NCBI RefSeq assembly: GCF_017329615.1
Contig: NZ_JAFMTW010000029.1
Location: 1-40,815 of the forward strand
Reading direction: 5' to 3'
Source: Alicyclobacillus suci
GTDB taxonomy: Bacteria; Bacillota; Bacilli; Alicyclobacillales; Alicyclobacillaceae
Length of the DNA stretch: 40,815 bases
Shown in pieces: positions 40,756 to 40,815 of the stretch. Positions within the stretch are counted from its first letter, which is position 1, and every line of letters starts with the position of its first letter. Both the position numbers and the translations under genes were made by a program. Under the pieces are notes generated by a model. The model ran no database searches. It saw only the letters and a program-made list of their open reading frames with translations, and was not told the DNA's origin.

Positions 40756-40815
40756 TTCCTTGAAAACTGAACACACACGCCTAAAAGTTTCGGTCGACGT
40801 GACCTTGGTCACAGC
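40756..40815 (+). promoter_or_regulatory. boxA-like leader of rRNA operon, cut by window edge
   Basis: TTCCTTGAAAACTGAACA (40756-40773) is the sequence found before 16S rRNA genes and in rRNA spacers of Bacillales (antitermination boxA region). GTGACC/GGTCAC near the end (about 40800-40812) forms a small stem. The 16S gene itself would begin past position 40815 and is not seen. Confidence 0.75.

Noticed and set aside
1..40815. CRISPR array, tRNA genes or a prophage
   Set aside because: No regularly spaced repeats, no tRNA-like cloverleaf with CCA end noticed and no phage structural genes.

Overview
The window looks like chromosomal DNA of a spore-forming Firmicute, most probably an Alicyclobacillus-like member of the Bacillales. 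This rests on moderate GC content, strong AGGAGG-type ribosome binding sites, frequent TTG and GTG starts, sigma-A promoters with 17-bp spacers, a perfect CIRCE operator, HPr with both phosphorylation sites, and a BmrC/BmrD-type exporter pair. The genus is an inference; no 16S sequence is inside the window.

Layout. 1-2250: an edge-truncated, nonsense-mutated transposase, a lipoprotein and a VC0807-type membrane protein. 2285-7019: the inorganic-carbon/cation uptake operon dabB-dabA-mpsC, preceded by a leader with a terminator-like structure. 7018-9546: a divergent MerR/short-chain dehydrogenase pair, then a fused remnant of a GNAT acetyltransferase and an AAA ATPase. 9676-14180: an S41 protease-like lipoprotein, a membrane protein, a NarL-type two-component system and a shortened monooxygenase. 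14268-17762: an ArsR/cation-efflux operon, a divergent HxlR/MFS pair and an internally deleted aldo/keto reductase. 17851-22342: one leftward operon with a peptidoglycan-binding protein, ApbE flavinyltransferase, ferric-reductase-like membrane protein, OmpR regulator and kinase. 22590-25650: a CIRCE-controlled SPW membrane protein, a kinase-STAS gene split by a 17-bp tandem duplication, and a VIT1/CCC1 transporter with a DtxR-like operator. 26192-31866: a formaldehyde/ribulose-monophosphate block (pgi, transaldolase, aldehyde dehydrogenase, hxlB, hxlA, hxlR). 31873-36462: a ThrE-type exporter pair, a DMT transporter, a VanW protein, a HAD phosphatase and HPr. 36466-40601: a leader peptide and two hairpins followed by a heterodimeric ABC exporter. 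40684-40815: promoter and boxA-like leader of an rRNA operon whose 16S gene would start just beyond the window.

How genes work together. DabB and DabA form an energy-coupled inorganic carbon uptake complex, with MpsC as third gene. HxlA and HxlB fix formaldehyde into fructose 6-phosphate; glucose-6-phosphate isomerase and transaldolase help regenerate the acceptor, and HxlR probably activates the pathway through two direct repeats. The two ABC subunits show the asymmetric catalytic site (Asp502 in one, Glu592 in the other) of BmrCD-type drug exporters.

A recurring theme is decay by internal deletion or duplication (8.6-9.5 kb, 14.0 kb, 17.3-17.8 kb, 23.5 kb). The most interesting regulatory signals are the attenuator-like leader of the ABC exporter, the leader of the dab operon and the CIRCE element before a non-chaperone gene. 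I did not find a clearly new multi-gene defence or mobile system.
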